A DNA stretch of 64,000 nt, taken from Prochlorococcus sp. AG-402-I23. Lineage in GTDB: Bacteria; Cyanobacteriota; Cyanobacteriia; PCC-6307; Cyanobiaceae. Shown one piece after another: positions 1 through 8,181 of this stretch (positions within the stretch are counted from its first letter, which is position 1; the number at the start of each line of letters is the position of its first letter). The position numbers were made by a program, and so were the translations under genes. Where the stretch lies: positions 1 to 64,000 of the forward strand of contig QCIB01000005.1 in NCBI GenBank assembly GCA_003216915.1, in the 5' to 3' direction. The notes under the pieces are model-generated. The model did not search any database. It had not been told where the DNA came from and saw nothing but the letters and a program-made list of their open reading frames with translations.

Positions 1-1180
1 TCTTTAAGTAAGTTTGTTTATCTAGATCAAACCAATCTTTAGTTTTGGTAAAGATACTGGCAATTAAAGTAACCTCACCTTTTGGCGCTCTTCCATCGCC
101 ATCATCACTAATTGATACAAATAACGAACAAAATTCTTTTGAAACAAATTGATAATGATTGGAGAATGTTTTTTTAATATGTTCCTTTTTTAATGCTGAA
201 TAAAAAACTACAGCTCCACTTGGATCTGGCAAATTATTAAGTCGATTTTTATAATTTTTTTTTCTTTCTAAAGGATCTTTCAAATGCTTGAGCAAAGATT
301 GTGGAGGTGCGGTATAAATCACATCTTTTGCTTGATAAATAAATGATTTTTTTTTCGAATTAGCAGATAGTTGCCAACACATATTTTCGTCGTCAAAAGT
401 TATAGAATTTACTTCTTGTCCAAAAATTAAATTAACTCCAGTTTTAATTAATGAACTTTCTAATGATTCACTTAAAGACTGCATAGATTTTTTAAGATGC
501 CACAGACCATGTGGCTGTTGACACATCTGAAGAACAGTAGATCCATATAATGCTGCAGTACTATAAACGTCTTCTTGAGAATAAAGTTTTAGTTGAAGAT
601 TTAAGAATTTAATCAAGCGCTCATTCTTGGATAATCCACATATCCGCAATAGATCAAAAATAGTAGATTTAAGTAAGATACCTGTGACAAGGTTTGAAGG
701 TACTAGTGCTTTGAGAAGTTGAGAAAAATCCCAAAAATTACTTATTGGTAATACAGGATTATTATTAGCAAATATCCAATTACTTTCATGTATTAGGGTA
801 CAAAGCTTCCAAAATCTTTGACTCCCAGGAAACTGCATTTCTCGTTCAGCAATCCATTTACTTTTTTCATACCAAATGGGTATAGGATTACCACCATCAT
901 TTAAATCAACAATGCAAGCAGGGTCTAAAATTGTGGCTTCTGGGGATGGAATATCTAAAAAATCAAAAATTCTAGAATGTATTCCTCCCTTCTCTAAACC
1001 AGCAACCTGAGTTGCGCCAACATCGAAAGTATAATTCTTTCTTTTAAAAGTACCGGCACATCCTCCGGCTTGAGTATGAGATTCGATTAAAGTCACAGAT
1101 AAGCCTTGTTTTGATAAAATCGCTGCAGAAGTTAGTCCTGCTATACCGGCGCCTACAACAATAACTTCAGACTTTTTCAT
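1..1180 (-). CDS. crtD: CrtD-like carotenoid desaturase/isomerase family FAD oxidoreductase (3' end cut by window)
   Basis: This CDS is absent from the ORF track because its stop lies outside the window. Reading back from the ATG at 1180 gives a protein starting MKKSEVIVVGAGIAG, a classic N-terminal FAD-binding GxGxxG motif, followed by GGCAGTFKR and FDVGATQVAGLEKGGIH. These segments are characteristic of the phytoene desaturase superfamily and resemble the cyanobacterial CrtD (C-3',4' desaturase) branch more than CrtH. About 393 residues are visible; the C-terminal part is missing. The family acts on carotenoids at membranes. Its start is only four bases from the start of the divergent fructosamine kinase gene. 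The exact substrate is inferred; CrtH-like isomerase is the main alternative. Confidence 0.7.
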   Translation of the reverse strand, partial: MKKSEVIVVGAGIAGLTSAAILSKQGLSVTLIESHTQAGGCAGTFKRKNYTFDVGATQVAGLEKGGIHSRIFDFLDIPSPEATILDPACIVDLNDGGNPIPIWYEKSKWIAEREMQFPGSQRFWKLCTLIHESNWIFANNNPVLPISNFWDFSQLLKALVPSNLVTGILLKSTIFDLLRICGLSKNERLIKFLNLQLKLYSQEDVYSTAALYGSTVLQMCQQPHGLWHLKKSMQSLSESLESSLIKTGVNLIFGQEVNSITFDDENMCWQLSANSKKKSFIYQAKDVIYTAPPQSLLKHLKDPLERKKNYKNRLNNLPDPSGAVVFYSALKKEHIKKTFSNHYQFVSKEFCSLFVSISDDGDGRAPKGEVTLIASIFTKTKDWFDLDKQTYLK

Positions 1181-1184
1181 TAAA

Positions 1185-2063
1185 ATGCAAAAATTATCTC
1201 CTATTGAAATTAACGAAATTTGTGAAGAATTAGGTGAAACCTATCCAAAAAGTATTGAACAAGTACATGGTGGCGATATTCATAATGCATGGCGAATAGA
1301 ATTCTCAAACAAAAAGTTATTCCTTAAAAGAAACATTAGAAACAAAAAATTTCTTGAATTTGAAAAATATTGTCTCCAAAATTTGAGAAAATATATTAAT
1401 CAAGAAAACTTAGTTATTCCTGAAGTTATTGCATATAAGAATATAAAAAATATAGAGATTCTTTTAATTGAATGGATAGATATGCATAACTTTGACCAAA
1501 AAAAGCTTGGAAAAGGTTTAGGTGAATTGCACTTGAAATCAGCTGAATCTAACCCCAAAATGTTTGGCTTTCCAGTTGAGGGTTTTATCGGAACAACAGA
1601 TCAGAAAAAAGGCTTGGAAGATAATTGGATAGATTGTTTTTTAAATTTAAGGATAATACCTCAATTATTAAGTCTTAAATCAAGAATTTTAGATAAAGAA
1701 ATTATAAATAAAGTTAAAGAAAAAATTCAATCAGAATTGCTGAATCACAAACCAATAAATGCTCTAGTTCATGGTGATTTATGGTCAGGCAATGCAGGAA
1801 TGGACAGAAATGGAAAGGGGGTTATATTTGACCCTGCATCTTGGTGGGCAGATAATGAAGTAGATATAGCTATGACAAAACTATTTGGAGGTTTTAGAAA
1901 AGAATTTTATGAAGAATACCATAGAATTTTTCCTATAAAAAACGGATTTGAAAAAAGAATTATTATTTATAATTTTTATCACATATTGAATCACGCCAAC
2001 ATGTTTGGAGGAGGGTACTTAAACCAAGTTGAAGATTACGTAAAAGCAATTCTTAATATGTAA
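1185..2063 (+). CDS. Fructosamine kinase family protein
   Basis: The 292-residue protein matches the fructosamine kinase / fructosamine-3-kinase fold (aminoglycoside phosphotransferase-like). Visible features are GGDIHNAWRIEF near residues 29-40, the ATP-binding lysine region FLKRN, the catalytic loop LVHGDLWSGNAG near residue 195 and the metal-binding FDPASWWADNEVDIAM about 20 residues later. Length and start match the family, so the ATG at 1185 is accepted even though it lies four bases from the divergent upstream gene. The family phosphorylates ketosamines (glycated amines) and initiates deglycation; ribulosamine or erythrulosamine may be the real substrate in bacteria. Its 3' end is close to and convergent with the CAAD gene. 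Confidence 0.88.
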   Translation: MQKLSPIEINEICEELGETYPKSIEQVHGGDIHNAWRIEFSNKKLFLKRNIRNKKFLEFEKYCLQNLRKYINQENLVIPEVIAYKNIKNIEILLIEWIDMHNFDQKKLGKGLGELHLKSAESNPKMFGFPVEGFIGTTDQKKGLEDNWIDCFLNLRIIPQLLSLKSRILDKEIINKVKEKIQSELLNHKPINALVHGDLWSGNAGMDRNGKGVIFDPASWWADNEVDIAMTKLFGGFRKEFYEEYHRIFPIKNGFEKRIIIYNFYHILNHANMFGGGYLNQVEDYVKAILNM

Positions 2064-2070
2064 TCTTTAA

Positions 2071-2436
2071 CTACCCTAAATATGTCTTCTTAAGATTTTG
2101 TACCTTATCTAGAACAGCTTCACGATTTTCACTGGTGCGAAGATTTTGCCAGCTCCATTGACCGACAACAATGACTCCTAGCAGTTCTAGTAAACCAGGG
2201 AGAATTGGGAAAAAGTTTATCGTGTCAATGACAACTTTAATTATTATCTGAGCTATTACGACAACAGCAATTATGCCTGCCGCCTTGCCGTACTTGCCCA
2301 TTTGAGTCCAATCAACATTACCAAGGGTTTCGTTGACTTTTCCCATAACATCAGAGTACTTCTCTGAAAAACTTTTGGTTTCTGAGCTTGTATCGGAGCC
2401 GGAGTCTTGGTTTGACTCTGGAGTGTTATCACTCAT
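2071..2436 (-). CDS. CAAD-domain (CURT1-like) thylakoid membrane protein
   Basis: The 121-residue protein has an acidic, Ser/Asp/Glu-rich N-terminal half of about 45 residues, then two hydrophobic segments around residues 51-72 and 76-95, and a short amphipathic charged tail. This matches the cyanobacterial CAAD domain, found at the ends of some aminoacyl-tRNA synthetases and in stand-alone proteins related to plant CURVATURE THYLAKOID 1. Known relatives sit in thylakoid membranes and bend or anchor them. No synthetase domain is attached here. The role in membrane curvature is inferred from the family and is not visible in the sequence. Confidence 0.75.
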   Translation of the reverse strand: MSDNTPESNQDSGSDTSSETKSFSEKYSDVMGKVNETLGNVDWTQMGKYGKAAGIIAVVVIAQIIIKVVIDTINFFPILPGLLELLGVIVVGQWSWQNLRTSENREAVLDKVQNLKKTYLG

Positions 2437-2730
2437 GAATTCAGTAAACTTAATATATGAACCAGACAGTATCGGAAAAAACGTCTATTGACTACCTTTT
2501 TGTTGTGCAAAATTCCGAACCGAAACATTTTGTATTTTTTTAGAGGCGTTGGTATAAATGGTTTCTGAAGATATTTAAACTTAAAATTGATTTATAAAAA
2601 CTTCACATTATCGTCTAGTTCTAACAAAAACATTAATAAATCTCAGTAATAAGAAAAATTTAAAAGGCTAAAATTTTTATTTTAATTATTATGTTTTCAT
2701 AGTTTAGCTAGCAAACACTAAGGGATCGAA
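2437..2730. other. AT-rich intergenic region with no confident gene
   Basis: This 294-base gap lies between the divergent CAAD and moeB-like genes and should carry both promoters. The longest plus-strand reading frame I see is a 28-codon ORF at 2457-2543. I found no tRNA, riboswitch motif or strong hairpin. A high-light-inducible protein gene was looked for and not found. Confidence 0.5.
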
Positions 2731-3876
2731 ATGTCCAAAGATATCAAATTTAATTTCTTAAACTCTGATGAAGAAGAAAGATATCAAAAACATTTCACCC
2801 TCAAAGAGATAGGTTATGAGGGTCAACTATATCTTAAAAACAGCTCAGTATTATGCATTGGTGCAGGTGGGCTTGGGTCTTCCGTTTTGCTTTATTTAGC
2901 TGCAGCAGGAATTGGGAGAATTGGAATAGTTGATAACGATCAAGTTGAAAAGTCTAATCTCCAGAGACAGATAATTCATGAAACAAATACTATTGGTAAT
3001 CTTAAAATTGATTCTGCCAGGGAAAAAATTAAAAAATTCAATCCTAATTGTGAAATATTAACCTTTTCAAAGAGAATTAATCCTAAAAATGCTCTTAAAT
3101 TAATAAAAGATTTTGATATTATTTGTGATTGCTCGGATAACTTTGGCACAAGATATTTGATAAATGATTCATGTCTGATATTAAATAAACCCCTAGTCTT
3201 TGGAAGTGTACAAGGCTTTGAAGGGCAAGTGAGTGTTTTCAATTTATATAAAAATAGTCCTAATTTAAGAGACTTACTTCCAGAATCACCTTCAAAAAAT
3301 GCTGCCCCTAGTTGTGCAGAATACGGGGTTGTCGGTGTTTCAACAGGTTTAATAGGAATTCTTCAGGTTAATGAAATTATCAAAATCATTTTGAAAAAAG
3401 GTGAAATTTTAAATGGGAAGATTTTAATTTTTGATCTATTGAATATGAATATGAAAAAATTGCATCTAAAAAGTGATCAGTTACATAAACGAATAAAAAA
3501 TCTGTCTCAGTTTGAGAGCTTTTATAATAGTGATGAATATTGTGAGAAAAACGATAAAATTAACAGTATTAATGCTAATGACTTTAATAGTTTATACAAA
3601 GCAAAACCCAACAAAATTCTTTTAATTGATGTTAGAGAAAATGAAGAATTTTCTACATCTGCAATAGAGGGATCTATCTCAATTCCCTTAAGTCATTTGA
3701 ATCAAGAATCTGACTTAAAATTTATTCAAAAAGAAAGTTTAAAGAAAGAGGTTTTTACTATATGTAAATCGGGGAAACGCTCTGAAAAAGCTTCAAGAAT
3801 CTTATCTAAATTCAAAATTCATTCAAGATCTATTGAAGGCGGCATTGAAAAGGTAAAAAAAATATTGTGCAATTAA
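2731..3876 (+). CDS. moeB: MoeB/ThiF-type E1-like adenylyltransferase with C-terminal rhodanese domain
   Basis: Residues 1 to about 250 form a ThiF/MoeB adenylation domain, with the nucleotide-binding GAGGLGSS near residue 44, DNDQVEKSNLQRQ and the conserved catalytic-Cys region PSCAEYGVVG near residue 196. Residues from about 285 to the end form a rhodanese domain with the active loop CKSGKRS. This layout matches MoeB-R/Uba4-like enzymes that adenylate and sulfurate the C-terminus of ubiquitin-like sulfur carriers (MoaD, ThiS and relatives). The CxxC pairs that bind zinc in E. coli MoeB are not present; cyanobacterial relatives, as I recall, share that absence. Partner choice (molybdopterin, thiamine or other sulfur transfer) cannot be told from this window. 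An ATG at 2731 with AAGGGA just upstream supports the start. Confidence 0.88.
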   Translation: MSKDIKFNFLNSDEEERYQKHFTLKEIGYEGQLYLKNSSVLCIGAGGLGSSVLLYLAAAGIGRIGIVDNDQVEKSNLQRQIIHETNTIGNLKIDSAREKIKKFNPNCEILTFSKRINPKNALKLIKDFDIICDCSDNFGTRYLINDSCLILNKPLVFGSVQGFEGQVSVFNLYKNSPNLRDLLPESPSKNAAPSCAEYGVVGVSTGLIGILQVNEIIKIILKKGEILNGKILIFDLLNMNMKKLHLKSDQLHKRIKNLSQFESFYNSDEYCEKNDKINSINANDFNSLYKAKPNKILLIDVRENEEFSTSAIEGSISIPLSHLNQESDLKFIQKESLKKEVFTICKSGKRSEKASRILSKFKIHSRSIEGGIEKVKKILCN

Positions 3877-3890
3877 TTTATTCAGAATAG

Positions 3891-5051
3891 TTAGTAATCT
3901 ACACCTCTTTTCAAATCAACTCCCACATTTGCGTAATGCTTATGACAAACCATTTCAGAGTAAACATCAGCTAGTTCAAAGTAAGAAGGTTCATTTTTAC
4001 ACCTCCCAGTAATTACAACTTCTGTATCTGCTGGTTTTTTTAAGAGCGTTTGATGTATTGATTCCACAGGTAACAACTCTAAATCAACAGTTGGATTCAA
4101 TTCATCTAAAATGATTGTTTTATACAAGCCAGACAAAATAGCAGCTTTAGCAATTTCCCATGCTCTTTCAGCCTCAACATAATCAATTGGTTGTTGCTGA
4201 CCTCTCCATACGATGGCATCTCTGCCTGAACGCAAATGATCTACTAAATGAGGGTAACTCTCTCTCAAAGCTTCTATGGCAGCATCTTCGGTATATCCAT
4301 TTCCACCTTTTAACCACTGTAATATCAAAACTCTATGACTTTTATCTTGAGATATTCCTTTACCGATAGCTTGAAGAGCCTTACCGAGTGCACTTGTGGA
4401 TTTACCCTTTCCTTCACCTGTATAAATCTCAATTCCACCATTAGAACTACTTTGTTTGGTTAGTTCTGATAAGTCTCCTATCAAACGTGGTCTCATTTCT
4501 GAATGGAGTTGAGATATTCTTACCAAAGAGGGCGGGGCTGCCCTTCCAGTAATAATTATTTCTAATCCATCTGGACGATTTTGAAGAGAATTAACTACTT
4601 CATTGATATCAAGCATTCCTAAATCAAGAACTGGATTCAACTCATCGAGTACTACAACAGAATAAAGAGAACTAGCAATTGCTCCTTTAGCAATATTCCA
4701 ACCTCTTTCGGCCTCACCAACATCAAACTTTGTCACTTGGTCAGCAGTAAAGAATTCAGATCTTCCTGTCCTGACATGGTCAATTAAATGTGGAAAGCCT
4801 CTTTGTAAAGCCTCTATAGCTGAATCCTCGTCATATGGCCTCTCAGGGCCTTTTAAAAATCTTAGAAGTAAAACTCTTGACTGTCTTTTTTCGCATATTC
4901 CTAATCCTATTGTCCTGAGAACTACTCCCAATGCAGCTTGGCTTTTACCCTTACCCTCTCCATCATAAATATGTAATTGACCTTTTGATCTCTCTTGACT
5001 GTCACTTGCTGTGACAATTCCAATTCCTCTATTTCTACTCGTATTCGTCAA
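3891..5051 (-). CDS. Tandem-duplicated BtuR/CobA-type corrinoid adenosyltransferase family protein
   Basis: The 386-residue protein consists of two similar halves. Each has a P-loop of the form (D/T)GEGKGKS (near residues 31 and 210), an ALG-x6-(I)G segment, a FLKG/WLKG strand, an EAERxWxIAK helix, a DELNP Walker-B-like motif and an ITGR segment. These match the BtuR/CobA/CobO family, which transfers the adenosyl group of ATP to reduced corrinoids. The usual family protein is a single domain of about 200 residues, so this is an internal fusion or duplication. Prochlorococcus makes its own corrinoid cofactor, which fits. Whether both halves are catalytic is unknown; a role other than corrinoid adenosylation is possible. 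Confidence 0.8.
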   Translation of the reverse strand: MTNTSRNRGIGIVTASDSQERSKGQLHIYDGEGKGKSQAALGVVLRTIGLGICEKRQSRVLLLRFLKGPERPYDEDSAIEALQRGFPHLIDHVRTGRSEFFTADQVTKFDVGEAERGWNIAKGAIASSLYSVVVLDELNPVLDLGMLDINEVVNSLQNRPDGLEIIITGRAAPPSLVRISQLHSEMRPRLIGDLSELTKQSSSNGGIEIYTGEGKGKSTSALGKALQAIGKGISQDKSHRVLILQWLKGGNGYTEDAAIEALRESYPHLVDHLRSGRDAIVWRGQQQPIDYVEAERAWEIAKAAILSGLYKTIILDELNPTVDLELLPVESIHQTLLKKPADTEVVITGRCKNEPSYFELADVYSEMVCHKHYANVGVDLKRGVDY

Positions 5052-5159
5052 TTGAACAAAATTAGTAAATTTAATCTAAGATATAGATAAGAATATTATT
5101 AAAGATTTAATAATAAATTCAACCTATTCATAGGTAATTTGAATTTTAAAGTAATTAGC

Positions 5160-5984
5160 ATGTTCAATCAACTAGAAATTCTCTCTGATGAACAAAGTGA
5201 AAAGCTTTATACAATTAGAAGATACATTAAGAATCTTGATAGTGTTTGTATTGCTTATTCTGGAGGAGTTGACAGTACATTAGTAGCATCATTAGCATTC
5301 GAGCAATTAGGTAGCAAAGCAATTGCTATAACTGGTATTTCTCCTGCATTAGCCAATACTCTTCGTGAAGAAGCAAGAAGGCAAGCAAAATGGATTGGAG
5401 TAAAGCATTTAGAAATTAAAACATCAGAATTAGACCAATCCAGTTATCGTGAAAATCCTAAGGATAGGTGCTTTGCATGCAAACAAGAGCTCCACAAACA
5501 TACAACCTACCTCTCTAAAAAACTTAATTACAAGATTGTTTTAGATGGGGTCAATCTAGATGATCTTAAAGATTACAGGCCAGGTATACAAGCCTCAAAA
5601 CAAGCAGGAGTTATCTCTCCCCTTGCAAAATTTAAAGTCTCAAAACAAGACATTAGGGATATATCAAGAGCATTGGGTTTCCCTTGGTGGGATAAACCTG
5701 CTCAACCTTGCTTATCATCAAGATTTCCTTATGGCCATGAAATAACTAGTGAAAGGCTAAAAATGGTTGAGAAAGCAGAAGAATATCTTAAAGAATGTGG
5801 ATTATCGGAGGTTAGAGTTAGATGCCAAGGCTCAACTGCAAGAATAGAAATTCCCAAAGATGAATTAAAGCATTTTTTTAACAACTATAATTTTAGTGAG
5901 TTAGTTCAATATTTTTCTAATTTAGGATTTAATTGCACAAGTTTAGATCTCGAGGGACTAGTAAGCGGAAAATTAAATAGGTAA
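5160..5984 (+). CDS. larE: LarE-type ATP-dependent sulfur transferase (PP-loop)
   Basis: The protein has the PP-loop SGGVDSTLVA near its N-terminus, the motif DRCFACKQEL in the middle and PCLSSRFPYG further on, all typical of the LarE family of NAD synthase-like ATP pyrophosphatases. LarE donates sulfur to a nicotinate-derived nickel pincer cofactor precursor in characterised systems. The ORF track starts at a TTG at 5139; I prefer the ATG at 5160, which gives 274 residues and leaves the short segment NFKVIS outside. Three cysteines (two in the CxxC, one in PCLSSR) are arranged as in LarE proteins that bind an iron-sulfur cluster. No larB or larC gene is near, so the physiological acceptor is unclear. 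Confidence 0.8.
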   Translation: MFNQLEILSDEQSEKLYTIRRYIKNLDSVCIAYSGGVDSTLVASLAFEQLGSKAIAITGISPALANTLREEARRQAKWIGVKHLEIKTSELDQSSYRENPKDRCFACKQELHKHTTYLSKKLNYKIVLDGVNLDDLKDYRPGIQASKQAGVISPLAKFKVSKQDIRDISRALGFPWWDKPAQPCLSSRFPYGHEITSERLKMVEKAEEYLKECGLSEVRVRCQGSTARIEIPKDELKHFFNNYNFSELVQYFSNLGFNCTSLDLEGLVSGKLNR

Positions 5985-5990
5985 ACATTG

Positions 5991-6425
5991 TCAAACAACC
6001 GTTCTGATCTGTTTAGAGACTGCTGAAGGTGGATTTCGCTCAATGACACGCAAAGAATGTTCTTTAGCCATCAAAAATTCAATTAAATATTGACTAGCTA
6101 GTTCAGGCATCATATTTTGACCACATGTAAAAATATCGACTGCCGAATAATTAGATTCAGGCCAAGTATGTATTGAAATATGAGATTCTGCCAGTAATGC
6201 AATTGCCGTAACCCCCTGAGGCTCAAATTTATTACTTATCAAATTCAAAACTGTTGCATTTGCCAATTTAGCAGCTCTATTTAAAATACATCGCAAAAAG
6301 GATTCGTCATTTAATTTTTCGCGATCGCATCTATAAAGTTCCAACAAAAGGTGTTTACTTTGATGACTTAATTTTTGCTCATCACTTAAAGAACTTAAAA
6401 TTTTACTTTTTTTGTAGATTTCCAT
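5991..6425 (-). CDS. speD: S-adenosylmethionine decarboxylase proenzyme
   Basis: The 144-residue protein carries AESHISIHTWPE and DIFTCG, the signature of the class 1 bacterial/archaeal S-adenosylmethionine decarboxylase. In this family the chain cuts itself before the serine in the ESHIS motif, forming the pyruvoyl cofactor; the later histidine and cysteine assist processing and catalysis. The product, decarboxylated S-adenosylmethionine, supplies aminopropyl groups for spermidine. The C-terminal stretch is a little longer than in the smallest family members. It is convergent with larE, separated by only six bases. Confidence 0.93.
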   Translation of the reverse strand: MEIYKKSKILSSLSDEQKLSHQSKHLLLELYRCDREKLNDESFLRCILNRAAKLANATVLNLISNKFEPQGVTAIALLAESHISIHTWPESNYSAVDIFTCGQNMMPELASQYLIEFLMAKEHSLRVIERNPPSAVSKQIRTVV

Positions 6426-6478
6426 TTAAGAAATTTATATGAAATTAAGATTAGCTAAAAATCATCCCTTTTTTTAAA

Positions 6479-7570
6479 TTATAAGTGAATCATTTGTGAC
6501 GAGCCTAAGAAAGACTGATTAAATTTATCTAAATGTGTCGCACTTATAAAACATTGACTATCTTTACCAACAGAATTTAATAACAAATTTTGCCTGGTTA
6601 AATCTAATTCCGCCAAGACATCATCCAATATAAGTATTGGAGGAACATTTAATGTTTTAGTTAATAAATCGAGTTCAGCCATCTTTAAAGCCAAGATAAA
6701 AGTCCTTTGCTGTCCTGAGGAACCATATTTTCTAACTGAAACATTATTGATTAGAAACTCAACATCATCACGATGAGGTCCAAAATTACATTTACCAGTC
6801 AATGCTTCTATTGAACGCTGATTTAAGAGTTGTTCTACTATTTTTTTACTAATAACTTCTTCTTCTTCTTCTTCTGGACTTATATTTTGTATCCCCGAAA
6901 GATAATTTATGTCTATTTGCTCTTGAGATTTACTTAAATGATTATGCCAATATTCAACATATGGTTTTATTTTTAATAAAGCTCTTCTTCTGCGCCTAAA
7001 AATTCTTGTACTTATTATTGACATTTGAATATCAAAGCTTTCAACAATATCTGTAGATTGGGTTTTTAAGAAACTTTCTGAACGCCAAAAATGACTTCTT
7101 TGTTTTAAAAGCCTATTAAATCTACTTATCAGGTCTAAATATACTGGTTCAAGCTGAGATACGACTTTATCAATCCATGTTCTTCGATAACTGGGTTCAC
7201 TTCTAACGATATCTATATCATTAGAACAGAAACATACACTCCGAATATAATTCTTTATTTCACTTTGTTTTTTCAAGATTGATTCATTGACATAAATTCT
7301 TTTAGGCCCTTTTCGGAATAAATTTAACTTTAAATCGTCTTGAAAATTTATCTGTCCTATAACTACAGCCATATCACTGTCGTTCTCTATTAAATCTTTA
7401 TCGCTTAGTGCTCTATTAGATTTTAATTGACTTAAAAATTCAACCGATTCAAGTAAATTTGACTTGCCAATACCATTGCAGCCAAGAACAATTGCTCTTT
7501 GCTCATTTAGATCAATTTCAAAACTTTTATGGTTCCGAAAATTTTTAATTTTTAATTTATTTAAAAAAAT
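6479..7570 (-). CDS. recF: RecF DNA repair ATPase, with a non-canonical start
   Basis: The ORF track starts at an internal ATG (7372), which would remove the Walker A motif. Translating further upstream in the same frame gives FLNKLKIKNFRNHKSFEI and then GCNGIGKSNLLES, the RecF N-terminus. The C-terminal part holds GPHRDDVEF, SSGQQRTFILALKMAE (SMC-like signature) and ILILDDVLAELD (Walker B). Between the in-frame stop near the tRNA and the P-loop there is no ATG, GTG or TTG. An ATT at 7570 aligns exactly with Met1 of E. coli RecF and would give 363 residues, the normal size. RecF loads RecA at gaps through RecOR. Alternatives are a single-base indel in the A8/T7 tract that would restore an upstream ATG, or a real inactivating mutation. 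Confidence 0.8.
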   Translation of the reverse strand: MFLNKLKIKNFRNHKSFEIDLNEQRAIVLGCNGIGKSNLLESVEFLSQLKSNRALSDKDLIENDSDMAVVIGQINFQDDLKLNLFRKGPKRIYVNESILKKQSEIKNYIRSVCFCSNDIDIVRSEPSYRRTWIDKVVSQLEPVYLDLISRFNRLLKQRSHFWRSESFLKTQSTDIVESFDIQMSIISTRIFRRRRRALLKIKPYVEYWHNHLSKSQEQIDINYLSGIQNISPEEEEEEVISKKIVEQLLNQRSIEALTGKCNFGPHRDDVEFLINNVSVRKYGSSGQQRTFILALKMAELDLLTKTLNVPPILILDDVLAELDLTRQNLLLNSVGKDSQCFISATHLDKFNQSFLGSSQMIHL

Positions 7571-7647
7571 TTTTTTTGTGCATTCATTAATTAAATTAGC
7601 TAAGTTTAAAATGTTTAGATTTTCTTTAAAGAAATTGAAAAATTAAA

Positions 7648-7721
7648 GGGCATGTAGCTCAGTTGGATAGAGCATCAGATTCCGGTTCTGAGAGTCGGGG
7701 GTTCGAATCCCTCCATGCTCG
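7648..7721 (+). tRNA. tRNA-Arg (anticodon CCG)
   Basis: A full cloverleaf folds: acceptor GGGCATG pairs with CATGCTC, a D arm GCTC...GAGC, an anticodon stem TCAGA/TCTGA with loop TTCCGGT, and a T arm GGGGG-TTCGAAT-CCCTC. The anticodon CCG reads the CGG arginine codon. The 3' CCA is not encoded. The gene is divergent from recF, leaving about 77 bases for both starts. Confidence 0.97.
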
Positions 7722-7731
7722 TAAAATGATT

Positions 7732-8178
7732 TTAAAGTTTATATCCCATTACTCTTATTCCATTTGGATCTAGTATGAATCCATTTTCCTCTAAACTTAT
7801 AAACGAAGATACTGGAGCTTGTACAGAAATACTACATCCAGGCATTTCTCTATTTATTTTCTCAAGAGTTACTTGAAGTAATATTGAATAATAAAGTTGC
7901 TGATTATTCCCTGGCAATGCACTTAAATTCCACAAGTTGGCATTCAATCCCCTGTCGGATGTAACCCTTACAAAGCCATATAATTTATTTTTTAATTCAC
8001 TCTGTATCGTAAAAAAGAAATTACTTTTCTGAATAGCCTCAGAAAGAGGCTTTATTGGAAATGTCTCACAACCACAATTCGCTAAAAGTTTGTTAACTTC
8101 TTTAGCTAATGGGATTTGAGAAGAGTTAACAAAATAACCTTCTGGAAGAACAAGTTTTTTTTTAGAATAATATTGCAA
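7732..8178 (-). CDS. GNAT-like N-acetyltransferase family protein, unassigned
   Basis: The 148-residue protein shows a weak GNAT-fold pattern: a strand KLYGFVRVTSDRG, a core strand ANLWNLSALPGNN, a helix YYSILLQVTLEKI and a final LEENGFI followed by a short strand, the usual ending of acetyltransferase domains. The acetyl-CoA loop (Q/RxxGxG/A) is not clear, since GNNQQLYYS stands in its place. It follows ppc with only three bases between, so it is probably cotranscribed with it. The substrate is unknown and the family call is tentative. Confidence 0.5.
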   Translation of the reverse strand: MQYYSKKKLVLPEGYFVNSSQIPLAKEVNKLLANCGCETFPIKPLSEAIQKSNFFFTIQSELKNKLYGFVRVTSDRGLNANLWNLSALPGNNQQLYYSILLQVTLEKINREMPGCSISVQAPVSSFISLEENGFILDPNGIRVMGYKL

Positions 8179-8181
8179 TTA

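Noticed and set aside
5139-5159. TTG start of the larE ORF
   Set aside because: The ATG at 5160 is a better start, and the extra seven residues match nothing in the family.
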